Origin: Sphingosinicella sp. YJ22
Lineage (GTDB): Bacteria; Pseudomonadota; Alphaproteobacteria; Sphingomonadales; Sphingomonadaceae
Reading direction: 5' to 3'
Assembly: GCF_011320075.1 (NCBI RefSeq)
Contig: NZ_JAANPA010000001.1
Coordinates: 1-64,000, forward strand
Length of the DNA: 64,000 bases
Positions 7,878 to 16,862 of the stretch are shown here, in pieces. The stretch's first letter is position 1, and the number at the start of each line of letters is the position of its first letter. Under the pieces are notes generated by a model that saw only the letters and a program-made list of their open reading frames with translations, had not been told where the DNA came from and did no database searches. The position numbers and the translations under genes are program-made.

Positions 7878-8447
7878 ATGGCGACTCTCGATAAGACCGG
7901 ACCCGGGCCGGAGGACGCGCCGCATGACGGCGTTCGGCGGCGGGACTTCATCAACGTCGCGGCGGTGAGCTTCGCAGGCGCCGGCGCGGTGGCGGTTCTC
8001 TACCCGTTGATCAACCAGATGAACCCGTCCGCGGACGTGCTCGCGCTCGCGTCGATCGACGTCGACGTGTCGGGCATCGAGGCCGGCCAGGCGGTCAAGA
8101 CCGAGTGGCGCAAGCAGCCGGTGTTCATCCGTCACCTCACCCCGGCCGAGATCCAGGCGGCCAACGCCGTCGACCCCGGCTCGCTTCGCGACCCGCAGAC
8201 GCTCGCCGAGCGAACCTCGGAAGGTCGCCCTCAGTGGCTGATCACGATGGGCGTGTGCACCCACTTGGGCTGCGTGCCGCTCGGCGCCGCGGAAGGCGAG
8301 AACAAGGGCGAGTATGGCGGCTATTTCTGCCCCTGCCACGGCTCGCACTACGACACCGCGGGCCGAATCCGCAAAGGTCCGGCCCCGATCAATCTCGAGG
8401 TGCCGGAATATGAATTCACTTCCGATACCGCCGTCCGGATCGGCTGA
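7878..8447 (+). CDS. petA: ubiquinol-cytochrome c reductase Rieske iron-sulfur subunit
   Basis: The Rieske subunit takes an electron from ubiquinol at the Qo site and passes it to cytochrome c1. In 189 residues it has a twin-arginine-like N-terminus (R-R-R-D-F-I) with one membrane anchor, and the 2Fe-2S ligand boxes C-T-H-L-G-C (about 133-138) and C-P-C-H-G-S-H-Y-D (about 154-162). It is the first gene of petABC, 14 bases before petB. Confidence 0.97.
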   Translation: MATLDKTGPGPEDAPHDGVRRRDFINVAAVSFAGAGAVAVLYPLINQMNPSADVLALASIDVDVSGIEAGQAVKTEWRKQPVFIRHLTPAEIQAANAVDPGSLRDPQTLAERTSEGRPQWLITMGVCTHLGCVPLGAAEGENKGEYGGYFCPCHGSHYDTAGRIRKGPAPINLEVPEYEFTSDTAVRIG

Positions 8448-8461
8448 GGGAGACCAGTAAG

Positions 8462-9790
8462 ATGAGCTTCCCCTGGGCACAGCATTACGAGCCCAAGCAC
8501 CCCGTCATGAAGTGGCTCGACGAGCGTCTGCCGCTTCCGCGCCTCATCCACGGCGCCGTCGGCCCGGGCTATCCGGTTCCGAGCAACCTCAACTATTTCT
8601 GGAACTTCGGCGTTCTCGCCGGGGTCGCGCTGGCGATCCAGATCGTCACCGGAATCATCCTGGCGATGCACTATCGTGCCGACGCCGCGATCGCGTTCCA
8701 GTCGGTCGAGCACATCATGCGCAACGTGAACCAGGGGTGGTTCCTGCGCTATGCCCACGCCAACGGCGCGAGCTTCTTCTTCATCGCCATCTACGTCCAC
8801 ATGGGACGCAATCTCTATTACGGCTCCTACAAGGCGCCGCGCGAGATGGTGTTCATGCTCGGCCTGGTCATCTTCCTTCTGGCGATGGCGACCGCGTTCA
8901 TGGGCTACGTCCTTCCGTGGGGCCAGATGAGCTTCTGGGGCGCCAAGGTCATCACCGGCCTGTTCGGAGCGATCCCGCTGGTCGGCGAGCCTCTGCAGAT
9001 CTGGCTGCTCGGCGGCTACGCGCCCGACACGGCGTCGCTGAACCGCTTCTTCTCGCTCCACTATCTGCTGCCGTTCGTGATCTTCGGCGTGGTCATCCTG
9101 CACATCTGGGCGCTTCACATCCCGGGATCGGGCAACCCGACCGGCGTGGACGTCAAGGCTCCGCAGGACACGGTGCCGTTCCACCCCTATTACACCGCCA
9201 AGGACGGCTTCGGCCTCGGCGTGTTCCTGGTGATCTTCTCGATCATGGTGTTCTTCCTGCCGAACTATCTCGGCCACCCGGACAACTACATCCAGGCGAA
9301 CCCGCTCTCGACTCCGGCGCACATCACTCCGGAATGGTATTTCTGGCCGTTCTACGCGATCCTTCGCGCCTTCACGGTGGACTTCATCCTGCCCGCCAAG
9401 CTGTGGGGCGTGATCGCGATGTTCGCGTCGATCCTGGTCATGTTCTTCCTGCCCTGGCTCGACACGTCGCCGACCCGCTCGGCCAATTACCGCCCGCTGT
9501 TCCGGATCTTCTTCTTCATCTGGCTCGCGGTTGTGGTGGTGCTCGGCTATTGCGGCGGCCTGCCGGCGGAGGAGCCCTATGTGCTCATCAGCCAGCTCGC
9601 CACGATGTACTATTTCGCCTTCTTCCTGATCATCATCCCCATCCTCGCCAAGGTCGAACGGACCAAGCCGCTGCCGAACTCCATCTCGGAGAGCGTGCTC
9701 CATGGCGAAGCTCAGGAAGCCTCACCCGCGGGGATGCCGACCGGGTCCAAGCCCGGGGCCGGCGACGCCCAGCCGCAGCCTGCCGAATAA
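8462..9790 (+). CDS. petB: cytochrome b of the bc1 complex
   Basis: Cytochrome b is the membrane core of complex III and carries the two b haems and both quinone sites. 442 residues with about eight transmembrane helices, paired histidines on helices B and D (for example H-M-G-R near 117 and H-Y-L-L near 200), and the Qo motif P-E-W-Y near 295. The C-terminus has a Pro/Gly-rich tail. It is followed after 12 bases by petC. Confidence 0.97.
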   Translation: MSFPWAQHYEPKHPVMKWLDERLPLPRLIHGAVGPGYPVPSNLNYFWNFGVLAGVALAIQIVTGIILAMHYRADAAIAFQSVEHIMRNVNQGWFLRYAHANGASFFFIAIYVHMGRNLYYGSYKAPREMVFMLGLVIFLLAMATAFMGYVLPWGQMSFWGAKVITGLFGAIPLVGEPLQIWLLGGYAPDTASLNRFFSLHYLLPFVIFGVVILHIWALHIPGSGNPTGVDVKAPQDTVPFHPYYTAKDGFGLGVFLVIFSIMVFFLPNYLGHPDNYIQANPLSTPAHITPEWYFWPFYAILRAFTVDFILPAKLWGVIAMFASILVMFFLPWLDTSPTRSANYRPLFRIFFFIWLAVVVVLGYCGGLPAEEPYVLISQLATMYYFAFFLIIIPILAKVERTKPLPNSISESVLHGEAQEASPAGMPTGSKPGAGDAQPQPAE

Positions 9791-9802
9791 GGGAAAGCAC
9801 CC

Positions 9803-10648
9803 ATGGCACGTCTCATCGCCATCCTGATCGGCCTCGGCTTCGTCTTCGTCGCCGGAGTCTCGTTCATCACCGGCCTGTTCACCTGGTTCACGGCCGAGGA
9901 AGGAGCGAGCAGCCACGCCGCCTACGAGCATCCGCGGTCGATCGGCTTCACCTTCAACGGCCCGTTCGGCAGCTATGACGAACGCCAGCTGCAGCGCGGC
10001 TTCCAGGTCTACAAGGAAGTCTGCGCGGGCTGTCACAGCCTGAACCTGGTCGCGTTCCGCAACCTCGCCGAGCTCGGCTACAGCGAGGCGGAGGTCCGCG
10101 CGATCGCCGACCAGTGGCCGATCCAGGTCCCCTCGGTGAACCCCGACACCGGCGAGGCGGCGACCCGCAAGGCCGTGCCGGCCGACCGTTTCCCGAGCCC
10201 CTATGCCAACGAGACGGCGGCGCGCGCGGCCAACAACAACTCCAACCCGCCCGACCTGTCGCTGATGGCGAAGGCGCGTCCCGACGGCGCCGCTTATATC
10301 GCCTCGCTGCTCACCGGCTATCGCGAGGCGCCGCACGGCCATGAGACCCCGGAGGGGCTTCACTACAACGCCTACTTCCCGAACCTCGACATCGCGATGC
10401 CGGCGCCGATCACCGCGGACGGCCAGGTCAGCTATGCCGACGGCACCCAGGCGACCCGCGACCAGATGGCGCAGGACGTCGCGGCCTTCCTGATGTGGAC
10501 CGCCGAGCCGAACCTCGAGAAGCGCCACCAGATGGGCCTCGCGGTGGTGATCTTCCTGCTGTTCGCGACGGTTCTGGCCTATTTCGCTTACCGCAACGTC
10601 TGGGCCGACCGGAAGGTCAAGAAGGGCAAGACGTCGGTCGCGGTCTGA
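9803..10648 (+). CDS. petC: cytochrome c1
   Basis: Cytochrome c1 accepts the electron from the Rieske protein and reduces soluble cytochrome c. 281 residues: signal/anchor segment at the N-terminus, haem-binding C-A-G-C-H (about 74-78), a methionine-containing P-x-L-D-I-A-M-P axial ligand region near 195, and a C-terminal membrane helix near 248-265. It is the last gene of the operon; a strong terminator follows. Confidence 0.97.
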   Translation: MARLIAILIGLGFVFVAGVSFITGLFTWFTAEEGASSHAAYEHPRSIGFTFNGPFGSYDERQLQRGFQVYKEVCAGCHSLNLVAFRNLAELGYSEAEVRAIADQWPIQVPSVNPDTGEAATRKAVPADRFPSPYANETAARAANNNSNPPDLSLMAKARPDGAAYIASLLTGYREAPHGHETPEGLHYNAYFPNLDIAMPAPITADGQVSYADGTQATRDQMAQDVAAFLMWTAEPNLEKRHQMGLAVVIFLLFATVLAYFAYRNVWADRKVKKGKTSVAV

Positions 10649-10670
10649 CCAGTCCATCGCAGTCAAAAAC

Positions 10671-10704
10671 GGGGACCTCGGCCACGTGCCGGGGTCCCTT
10701 TTTT
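10671..10704 (+). terminator. Rho-independent terminator of petABC
   Basis: GGGGACCTCGGC, a short loop and GCCGGGGTCCC form a GC-rich hairpin followed directly by TTTTTT, 22 bases past the petC stop. Confidence 0.9.
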
Positions 10705-10770
10705 GTCTCAAATGTCCTGCTTTGAGGCGCGCGTTCACCGGCGGTTCATTCCGCAAGGGAAACCTTCAAC

Positions 10771-10788
10771 CCGTTGGTTTACCAACGG
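10771..10788. promoter_or_regulatory. perfect palindrome upstream of Gly/Tyr lipoprotein gene
   Basis: CCGTTGGTTTACCAACGG is a perfect inverted repeat with 8-bp half sites and a 2-bp centre, 65 bases before the ATG at 10854. It has no T tract, so it suits a dimeric-regulator operator better than a terminator. Binding partner unknown. Confidence 0.4.
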
Positions 10789-10853
10789 TTAACACCGACG
10801 CTTGCCCACTTTGGTGGGGCGGGCGGGCGTCTCTCTCCAGGGGAGACTTACCG

Positions 10854-11408
10854 ATGGCTCGACGTCGCGTCCTGACGCTGCTCCTGCCGCTGTCCCTGCT
10901 CGGGCTGGCGGGCTGCTCCGATTATTATGGTGACGGCTATGGCTACGGCTATGGCGGCGTGTCCGTCGGTTACGGCCGGCCCTATTATGGCGGCTATTAC
11001 GGCAACCCCTATGGCGGGGGCTATGGTGGCTATGGCGGCTATTATGGCGACCCCTATTGGGGCTGGTATGACGGCTTCTATTATCCCGGCACCGGCTTCT
11101 ACATCTACGACCAGTGGCGCCGGCCGCACCGCTGGAACGACAACCACCGCCGCTTCTGGGAGGGCCGCCGCGACCGCTGGCGCGGCGACCGCCGCGACTG
11201 GCGCGACAATTGGAACGATTTCCGGCGCGAGCGGCGCGACGACCGCCGCGAGTTCCGGCGCGACCGGCGCGAGCTGCGCCGCGACTTCCGTGACGGCGAC
11301 CTGACGCGCGAGCAGTTCCGCGACCGGCGCCGCGACCTCAGGCGCGACTATCGCCAGGATCGCCGCGAGGATCGCCGCGAGCGGCGCAGGCGGGACCGGC
11401 GGAATTGA
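10854..11408 (+). CDS. lipoprotein with Gly/Tyr-rich and Arg/Asp-rich halves
   Basis: 184 residues. Signal peptide with lipobox L-A-G-C (Cys near 21), a Gly/Tyr repeat region (about 24-75; Y-G-G-Y-Y-G-like units), then a highly charged helical tail of R-R-D-R/R-R-E-F-R-R units (about 100-184). The start has a clear GGGGAGA upstream. The tail would be strongly basic and may bind nucleic acid, LPS or peptidoglycan; this is inference. Flanked by petC's terminator and a hairpin. Confidence 0.7.
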   Translation: MARRRVLTLLLPLSLLGLAGCSDYYGDGYGYGYGGVSVGYGRPYYGGYYGNPYGGGYGGYGGYYGDPYWGWYDGFYYPGTGFYIYDQWRRPHRWNDNHRRFWEGRRDRWRGDRRDWRDNWNDFRRERRDDRREFRRDRRELRRDFRDGDLTREQFRDRRRDLRRDYRQDRREDRRERRRRDRRN

Positions 11409-11413
11409 GGCGT

Positions 11414-11439
11414 TCCTCCCCGAGAGTGCTCGGGGAGGA
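11414..11439. terminator. hairpin between convergent genes (solo arm of TCCTCCCCG repeat)
   Basis: CCTCCCCGAG and CTCGGGGAGG form a 10-bp stem with a 4-nt loop, six bases past the stop at 11408 and just before the convergent stop at 11442. The ends match the palindromic element family, so it looks like a single arm used as a bidirectional terminator. Confidence 0.6.
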
Positions 11440-11441
11440 CG

Positions 11442-11888
11442 TTAGTTCGGGCGCCGCGCGACGAGCACGATCGAGGTGAAGCGGGCGACCGGTTCGTCAT
11501 GCTGGTTGAACACGGTGACGTTCGACGTGAACGAGCCGAATTCCGGGCGGCTGTTCGACGGCCGCACCTCAATGATCTCTGTCTCGACCGACAGGGTGTC
11601 GCCCGGGAAGACAGGCTTTAGCCAGCGAAGCTCGTCGACCCCCGGCGAGCCGAGGCCGGCAAAGGGATCGCGGCGTCCTTCCTCGACGAGCATCGACATG
11701 GTCATCGCGCAGGTGTGCCAGCCGCTCGCGGCGAGCCGGCCGAAATGGGTCTTGGCCGCTGCCTCGTCGGACAGGTGGAAAGGCTGCGGATCGTAGCTCG
11801 TCGCGAACGCGATCACCTCCTCGCGGGTCACTTGGTAGGCGCCGAAGCGCTTCTTCTCGCCGACCTTCAGGTCTTCCCAGAACTTCAT
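11442..11888 (-). CDS. MaoC-like dehydratase domain protein
   Basis: 148 residues with a hot-dog fold of the (R)-enoyl-CoA hydratase/MaoC type. The catalytic pair region reads Y-D-P-Q-P-F-H (about 32-38), and the R-W-L-K-P-V-F-P-G-D-T-L block is diagnostic of the family. It probably acts on acyl-CoA thioesters. ATG 11888 lies 5 bases after the stop of the upstream phosphatase gene, so the two are co-transcribed. Confidence 0.88.
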   Translation of the reverse strand: MKFWEDLKVGEKKRFGAYQVTREEVIAFATSYDPQPFHLSDEAAAKTHFGRLAASGWHTCAMTMSMLVEEGRRDPFAGLGSPGVDELRWLKPVFPGDTLSVETEIIEVRPSNSRPEFGSFTSNVTVFNQHDEPVARFTSIVLVARRPN

Positions 11889-11893
11889 ACCAT

Positions 11894-13444
11894 TCACCCC
11901 TGAACCAAATCCGGCCGGCCGTGCGGCACGGTCCAGCTCGCCCGCTTGCTGATCGCGCCGTCCGGCGTTCGGACCCGGTCGAGGACCATGAAGTCGGCGC
12001 TCACCCTCTCGGCATTGACGTCCATCACCGCATAGCCGCGCTGGTCGTTGACCCATTTCAGCTGCGGGTTGTTGGCGAGGATGGTGTCGCTTCCGCGGCG
12101 CAAATCCTGGCCGTCGCCGCCGCTCGAGGCCGAGGTGACGACGAGCTCCGCGGCCACCGGCCGGTCGCGGTCGTCGAGGAGCAGGCCCGCCCAATTCTGG
12201 TGCTCGTCGCCGGTCAGCACGACGACATTGTCGAGCCCGCGCATGCGCGCGAGCAGCCGCTGGCGCGGCACTTCATAGCCGGCCCAGCTGTCGAGGTTGA
12301 TGACCTTGGACGGCGCCTCGTCCGGCGTGCGGCGGCGGTCCAGAGACATCATCATCACCTGCTGGGCGATGACGTTCCAGCGGGTGTCGCGGCTGGCGAG
12401 GTTGCGGCCGAGCCACGCTTCCTGCTCGGCGCCGAGCACCTGCGCATTCGGCGCGTTCACCTCGAGGCAGGCCGGCTTGAAGCCGTCGTCGCACGGCTGG
12501 TCGGTGCGGAACTGGCGGGTGTCGAGAAGGTCGATCTCGGCGAGATTGCCCCATTTCAGCGAGCGGTGGAGCGCCATCGCGCCGCCGCGCGGAAGCGACG
12601 AGCGGCGCACCGGCATATGCTCGTACCAGGCCTGGAAGGCGTGGGCGCGCTTCAGAGCGAAGACCTCCGGCGGCACGTCCTCCTCGGATAGGTCGCCAAC
12701 CCAGTTGTTCTGAACCTCATGATCGTCGAGCGCCATCAGGAAGGGATGGGCGGCATGAGCGCGCTGCAGGTCGGCATCCATCTTGTACTGGGCGTAGCGC
12801 TGCCGATAGTCGGTGATGTTGTAGAGGTCGCGGCGGCCGGAATGGAGGCGGACCGGCTCGAACAGGTCGCCGCTGCGGTTCACCCGCGGGAAGTCGCCGC
12901 CATATTCGTAGATATAGTCGCCATAGTGATAGACGAAGGCGACGTCCTCGCGCGCGAGGTGTCGGAAGGCAGTGAAATAGCCGTCCTCATAATGCTGGCA
13001 GCCGGCGACCCCAAAACGCAGCGAGGCGGGCGTGGCGCCGGCCGCGGGCAGGGTGCGCGCGCGGCCGCGCAGCGAGCGCTCGCCGAGGATCTCGAAGCGG
13101 TACCAATAGGGCCGGTCGGGCTGCAGGCCGGTGACCTCGACATGGACCGAGTGGGCGAGCTCGGGCCGCGCCAGCGCCTCGCCGCGCGCGACGACCTCGC
13201 GGAAGCGGTCGTCCGAAGCCACCTCCCATTTCACCGGCGCGTTGCCGATGCCCATGCCGCCGTCGGATGCCATCGGCTCGGGCGCGAGCCGGGTCCAGAT
13301 GACGAAGCCGTCGGGCGCCGGGTCGCCCGAGGCGACGCCGAGGCTGAACGGATAGGTGCGCCACAGCGACTGGGCCTTGAGGATGGCAGGCGCGGCGAAC
13401 AGGCTCGCGGCGCTGCCGGCGACGAAATGGCGGCGGCTGATCAT
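11894..13444 (-). CDS. PhoD-family alkaline phosphatase, Tat-exported
   Basis: 516 residues. A twin-arginine signal (S-R-R-H-F-V-A-G) precedes an N-terminal domain with G-V-A-S-G-D-P and W-T-R, and a metallophosphatase domain with G-D-Y-I-Y-E-Y, L-D-D-H-E-V-Q-N-N-W and V-L-T-G-D-E-H-Q-N-W. The family hydrolyses phosphodiesters/monoesters in the periplasm using Ca2+ and Fe3+. It could be a phospholipase D-like member; substrate not determined. Confidence 0.9.
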   Translation of the reverse strand: MISRRHFVAGSAASLFAAPAILKAQSLWRTYPFSLGVASGDPAPDGFVIWTRLAPEPMASDGGMGIGNAPVKWEVASDDRFREVVARGEALARPELAHSVHVEVTGLQPDRPYWYRFEILGERSLRGRARTLPAAGATPASLRFGVAGCQHYEDGYFTAFRHLAREDVAFVYHYGDYIYEYGGDFPRVNRSGDLFEPVRLHSGRRDLYNITDYRQRYAQYKMDADLQRAHAAHPFLMALDDHEVQNNWVGDLSEEDVPPEVFALKRAHAFQAWYEHMPVRRSSLPRGGAMALHRSLKWGNLAEIDLLDTRQFRTDQPCDDGFKPACLEVNAPNAQVLGAEQEAWLGRNLASRDTRWNVIAQQVMMMSLDRRRTPDEAPSKVINLDSWAGYEVPRQRLLARMRGLDNVVVLTGDEHQNWAGLLLDDRDRPVAAELVVTSASSGGDGQDLRRGSDTILANNPQLKWVNDQRGYAVMDVNAERVSADFMVLDRVRTPDGAISKRASWTVPHGRPDLVQG

Positions 13445-13551
13445 GCCAGCGGGTCTAGAGGGCGACGCGGACGGATTGAAGACGCATTCGCCCGTGCTTG
13501 TCGCGCGTGCCGCAGGTGCCTAGTCTTCATCGTTCATTGCGGAGGGGAGCG

Positions 13552-14037
13552 ATGAGGAAAGCATTGATCGGCGCGCTGGCCCTGGCGAGCGCGGGATGCT
13601 CGGCGGGCAGCGATATCGCGACGGTCGAACGCGAGGTCGAGCGCTTCCACGAAATGGCTGCCGACCGGGAAGTCGACCGCCTGTACGACCAGTCCACCGA
13701 CGAGTTCAAACGCGCCGCGACGCCGGAGCAGTTTCGTGCGCTCCTGGACGTGATCGACGAGCGCCTCGGCGACGTGCGGCGGACCAACCGCCAGGGATGG
13801 CACGTCAACTATACGAATGCCGGCACGGTCGTCACGCTCACTTACGACACCCAGTTCGAGCGGGGGCGGGGGACGGAGCGGTTCGTTTATCGGGTCGACG
13901 ACGGTGTCGCACGATTGCTCGGCTTTCACGTCAATTCCGACGCGCTGAACGCGCGTCCAGCGGGCCGCGAGGAACGGGAGGACGCCGACGCCGATGCCGA
14001 TGGCAGCGTCAGGATCGTCCGTCCTCCGGCCGAATAG
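13552..14037 (+). CDS. lipoprotein with DUF4019/NTF2-like domain
   Basis: 161 residues with a signal peptide and lipobox A-S-A-G-C (Cys near 16). The mature part is a small alpha+beta domain: V-E-R-F-H-E-M-A-A-D-R-E, then L-Y-D-Q-S-T-D-E-F-K-R, L-G-D-V-R-R-T-N-R-Q-G-W and beta strands ending F-V-Y-R-V-D-D-G. This matches DUF4019-type NTF2-like proteins in general pattern. The C-terminus is acidic (D-A-D-A-D-A-D). GGAGGGG precedes the start. Confidence 0.75.
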   Translation: MRKALIGALALASAGCSAGSDIATVEREVERFHEMAADREVDRLYDQSTDEFKRAATPEQFRALLDVIDERLGDVRRTNRQGWHVNYTNAGTVVTLTYDTQFERGRGTERFVYRVDDGVARLLGFHVNSDALNARPAGREEREDADADADGSVRIVRPPAE

Positions 14038-14132
14038 GATCGTGCCGCGGCGGGGCGTCGGCTGCCCCGGCTGTGCCGCGTTGGAACGGCACGGAGGCCT
14101 CGTTAACCATTTGATCCCGCAGGATTCCGTCA

Positions 14133-14148
14133 TGGCCCGCTTCTTGCC
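14133..14148 (+). promoter_or_regulatory. sigma-54-like promoter
   Basis: TGGCCCGCTTCTTGCC matches the -24/-12 consensus TGGCacg-N4-TTGC with the GG and GC dinucleotides at the correct spacing. No protein gene starts nearby; a hairpin terminator follows about 100 bases later. Confidence 0.4.
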
Positions 14149-14158
14149 TGCATAGACC

Positions 14159-14285
14159 CTCGACGAGTCGAAGCGCGATCTCCCGCGCAGACATTCGCCT
14201 GCGGCTTCCCGCCATGTCGTGGGGGTTGGGCACCGCGATCCAGGGGCCGGGCGCCGCGTAGAGTGCGCCCGGCTCCTTCCTTTTT
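14159..14285 (+). ncRNA. candidate small RNA or leader RNA
   Basis: About 127 bases between a sigma-54-like promoter and a strong Rho-independent terminator, with no convincing open reading frame, 28 bases before the enoyl-CoA-hydratase-like gene. It could be a free small RNA or an attenuated leader of the downstream gene. The 5' end is inferred from the promoter only. Confidence 0.35.
14246..14285 (+). terminator. Rho-independent terminator
   Basis: GCCGGGCGC and GCGCCCGGC form a perfect 9-bp stem with a 10-nt loop, followed by TCCTTCCTTTTT. It lies upstream of, and on the same strand as, the gene at 14313. Confidence 0.75.
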
Positions 14286-14312
14286 GGCCCTATGCGCGGC
14301 ATTGCGTCGACC

Positions 14313-15065
14313 ATGATCAGGATCGACATCGACGGACCCACCGCCTGGCTTCGGCTCGACCGGGCGCAGGCCCGCAATGCGCTCACCATGGACGCCTTCG
14401 AGGAGATGGCGCGGCGGCTGGACTCGCTCGCCGGCTCCGATGCGCGGCTGCTGATCGTCGCCGGCGAGGGCAGCCATTTCTGCGCGGGCGCCGACCTCGC
14501 CGAATTCGCCGAGCTTCAGGCGAGCGAGGCGGCGCGGCGCCGCTTCCGCACCGCCATCCGCGCCGCTCTGGACGGCTTCGCGCGCCTGCCGATCCCGGTG
14601 CTGGCTTATGTCGAGGGCGCCTGCTTCGGCGCCGGCGTTGCACTCGCCATGGCGGCCGACATCCGCTTCGCCGCTCCGGACGCGCGCTTCGCGATCACGC
14701 CCGCCAAGATCGGCATCGGCTATCCCCAGGAGGACGTGCATCGGCTGGTCGCGCTGGTCGGCCCCGGCCATGCGGCGCGGCTGCTCTACACCGGCATGGC
14801 GATCGAGGCCGAGGAGGCGCTTCGGATCGGTCTCGTCGAGACGATCGGCGGGCCGCAGGAGCTGCTCGCTTCGATGGACGCCTTGCTCGCGTGCGACCCC
14901 GGAAGCATCGCCATGCTCAAGCGCGGAATCGGCCTCGCCGCCGCCGGCGTGCGCAGCGACGACGAGCAGGACCGCGCGTTCGAGGACCTGCTCCATTCGC
15001 CGGCGGCGGTGGAGCTGTTGTCCCGCGCCCGCGCCGCCCGGCGCTTGCCACCCTCGGAAGCTTGA
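14313..15065 (+). CDS. enoyl-CoA hydratase/isomerase family protein, atypical active site
   Basis: 250 residues of crotonase fold. The oxyanion-hole segments are present (F-C-A-G-A-D-L-A-E-F and G-A-C-F-G-A-G-V-A-L-A-M). The two hydratase glutamates are not: the C-E-L position reads V-A-L and the P-E position reads T-P-A-K-I-G-I. It is therefore probably an isomerase or another crotonase reaction. ATG 14313 starts the usual M-I-R-I-D; ATG 14292 is an in-frame alternative. A lipoprotein gene follows after 15 bases. Confidence 0.82.
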   Translation: MIRIDIDGPTAWLRLDRAQARNALTMDAFEEMARRLDSLAGSDARLLIVAGEGSHFCAGADLAEFAELQASEAARRRFRTAIRAALDGFARLPIPVLAYVEGACFGAGVALAMAADIRFAAPDARFAITPAKIGIGYPQEDVHRLVALVGPGHAARLLYTGMAIEAEEALRIGLVETIGGPQELLASMDALLACDPGSIAMLKRGIGLAAAGVRSDDEQDRAFEDLLHSPAAVELLSRARAARRLPPSEA

Positions 15066-15080
15066 TCCACAAGCCGGCCG

Positions 15081-15473
15081 ATGCGCGCAGCCCTGTTCCT
15101 CACGCTCCTCGTGCCGCTCGCCGCCTGCCAGCCGGCGGACCCGCAGAATGCGACGCTCGAGGCGGACGGCCGTATCGACTGCCGGATCGGCAATGACGAC
15201 CAGTATCAGCGTTTCTGCTCGGTCGAGCGCGAGCGCACCGATCAGGGCCTACTGCTCACCGTGCGCAAGCCGGACGGCGGCTTCCGGCGCCTGATCGCCA
15301 CCCGCGACGGCCGCGGCGTCGTCGCCGCCGACGGCGCCGAGCCGGCCGAGGTCACCATCATCGGCGAGAATTTGATCGAGGTCGCCATCGCCGGCGACCA
15401 TTTCCGGCTGCCCGCGCAGGTCGGGCCGGTCCCCCAGGATTCCAGCTCGGCGGCATCCGCCGCAGGCCAGTGA
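15081..15473 (+). CDS. small lipoprotein
   Basis: 130 residues with a signal peptide and lipobox L-A-A-C (Cys at 16). The mature part has two further Cys (D-C-R-I-G, F-C-S-V-E-R) and beta-rich sequence. Unknown family, seen here as a translationally coupled partner: its TGA overlaps the GTG start of the Nnr gene. Confidence 0.7.
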   Translation: MRAALFLTLLVPLAACQPADPQNATLEADGRIDCRIGNDDQYQRFCSVERERTDQGLLLTVRKPDGGFRRLIATRDGRGVVAADGAEPAEVTIIGENLIEVAIAGDHFRLPAQVGPVPQDSSSAASAAGQ

Positions 15474-16855
15474 CCCGCTTCATCCTGACCGCCGACGAGA
15501 TGCGCGCCGCCGAGGCCGCAGCGATCGCCGCCGGCACCCCTGCCTACACGCTGATGGAACGTGCCGGGGCAGGGGCGGCGGAGGCGATCTGGCGCTTCGC
15601 CGGGCCGATGCCGGCGCTCGTCCTGTGCGGGCCCGGCAACAATGGCGGCGACGGCTATGTCATTGCTCGGCTGTTGCGCGCGCGCGGGCTCCAGGTGACC
15701 GTGGCGGCGCTGGCCGAGCCGAGGAGCGACGACGCCCACACCGCTCGAGCGGCGTGGGATGGACCGGTCGTGGCGCTCGCCGACGCGCACCCGGCGCCGC
15801 TGCTGATCGACGCCCTGTTCGGGACCGGCCTGACGCGCGGCCTGGACGCCGAGGTCCACGGCGCCCTGACCCGCCTCGCGAGCGCGGCGCAGATTCGCGC
15901 GGCGATCGACCTGCCGAGCGGCGTCGCGACCGACGACGGCAGGGTCCTGTCGCCGGTGCCGGACTGCGAGCTCACCGTGACGTTCGGGGCAATGAAGCCT
16001 TCCCATCTGCTCCAGCCGGCGGCGCGGCACATGGGGCGCGTCGTCGTCGCCGACATCGGCATCGAGGCGGCGAGCCGGCTGATCGAGGTCGCGCGCCCGC
16101 GCCTGCGCAGCCCAGGCCCGGACGACCACAAATATACCCGTGGGCTGGTGACGATCATCGCCGGCGCGATGCCGGGCGCTTCGATTCTGGCGGCGACGGC
16201 GGCGGCTCGGGCAGGGGCGGGGGCGGTGCGGCTGCAGGCGGAAACGGTGGTGCCCGGCGTGCCCGCTGCGATCGTCCAGAACGGCAAAGGCCCGCTCGAC
16301 CGGCTCGACGACCCGCGCATCGGCGCTCTGCTCGCCGGCTGCGGCCTTCCAGCCGACAAAGGGGGACGGCGGCTGCTCGACGCCGCGCTCGCCACCGGGC
16401 GGCCGCTGGTGCTCGATGCGGGGGCCCTGCAGATTCTCGCCGACGGCGGGCTGGAGCGGCTCGCCGACCAGCCTCGCCGGCCGATCCTGACTCCCCATGA
16501 CGGCGAGTTCGCCAAGCTGTTCGGCGAAGGCGCCGGGAGCAAGGTCGAGCGCGCCCGAGCCGCGGCGGCGGCGATCGACGCCGTGGTGGTCTACAAGGGC
16601 GCCGACACCGTGATCGCCCACCCCGACGGCCGCGCCGCGATCTGCCGCGACATGTCGAACTGGCTGGCCAGCGCCGGCACCGGCGACGTCCTCGCCGGCA
16701 TCATCGCCGCGGTGCGCGCCGCCGGGCTTCCGGCGTTCGAAGCCGCCCAGGCCGGCGTCTGGCTCCAGGGCCGTGCCGCCGAGCTCGCCGGGCCGGCCTT
16801 CATCGCCGACGATCTCGTCGCTCACTTGCGTCAGTCCTATTCCGAATGCGTTTGA
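15470..16855 (+). CDS. nnr: bifunctional NAD(P)H-hydrate epimerase / ADP-dependent dehydratase
   Basis: Repairs damaged NAD(P)H hydrates: the N-terminal domain epimerises the R form and the C-terminal domain dehydrates the S form with ADP. 461 residues. YjeF_N domain to about 205 with G-P-G-N-N-G-G-D-G-Y (54-63); carbohydrate-kinase-like domain from about 215 with T-P-H-D-G-E-F-A-K-L and the anion-hole G-T-G-D-V-L-A-G near the C-terminus. It starts at GTG, overlapping the preceding lipoprotein stop by 4 bases. Confidence 0.93.
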   Translation: MTRFILTADEMRAAEAAAIAAGTPAYTLMERAGAGAAEAIWRFAGPMPALVLCGPGNNGGDGYVIARLLRARGLQVTVAALAEPRSDDAHTARAAWDGPVVALADAHPAPLLIDALFGTGLTRGLDAEVHGALTRLASAAQIRAAIDLPSGVATDDGRVLSPVPDCELTVTFGAMKPSHLLQPAARHMGRVVVADIGIEAASRLIEVARPRLRSPGPDDHKYTRGLVTIIAGAMPGASILAATAAARAGAGAVRLQAETVVPGVPAAIVQNGKGPLDRLDDPRIGALLAGCGLPADKGGRRLLDAALATGRPLVLDAGALQILADGGLERLADQPRRPILTPHDGEFAKLFGEGAGSKVERARAAAAAIDAVVVYKGADTVIAHPDGRAAICRDMSNWLASAGTGDVLAGIIAAVRAAGLPAFEAAQAGVWLQGRAAELAGPAFIADDLVAHLRQSYSECV

Positions 16856-16862
16856 GCTGCCG

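Noticed and set aside
10925-11060. Gly/Tyr tandem units as a DNA satellite or CRISPR-like array
   Set aside because: They keep the reading frame with varied third bases and have no spacers; this is protein-level repetition.
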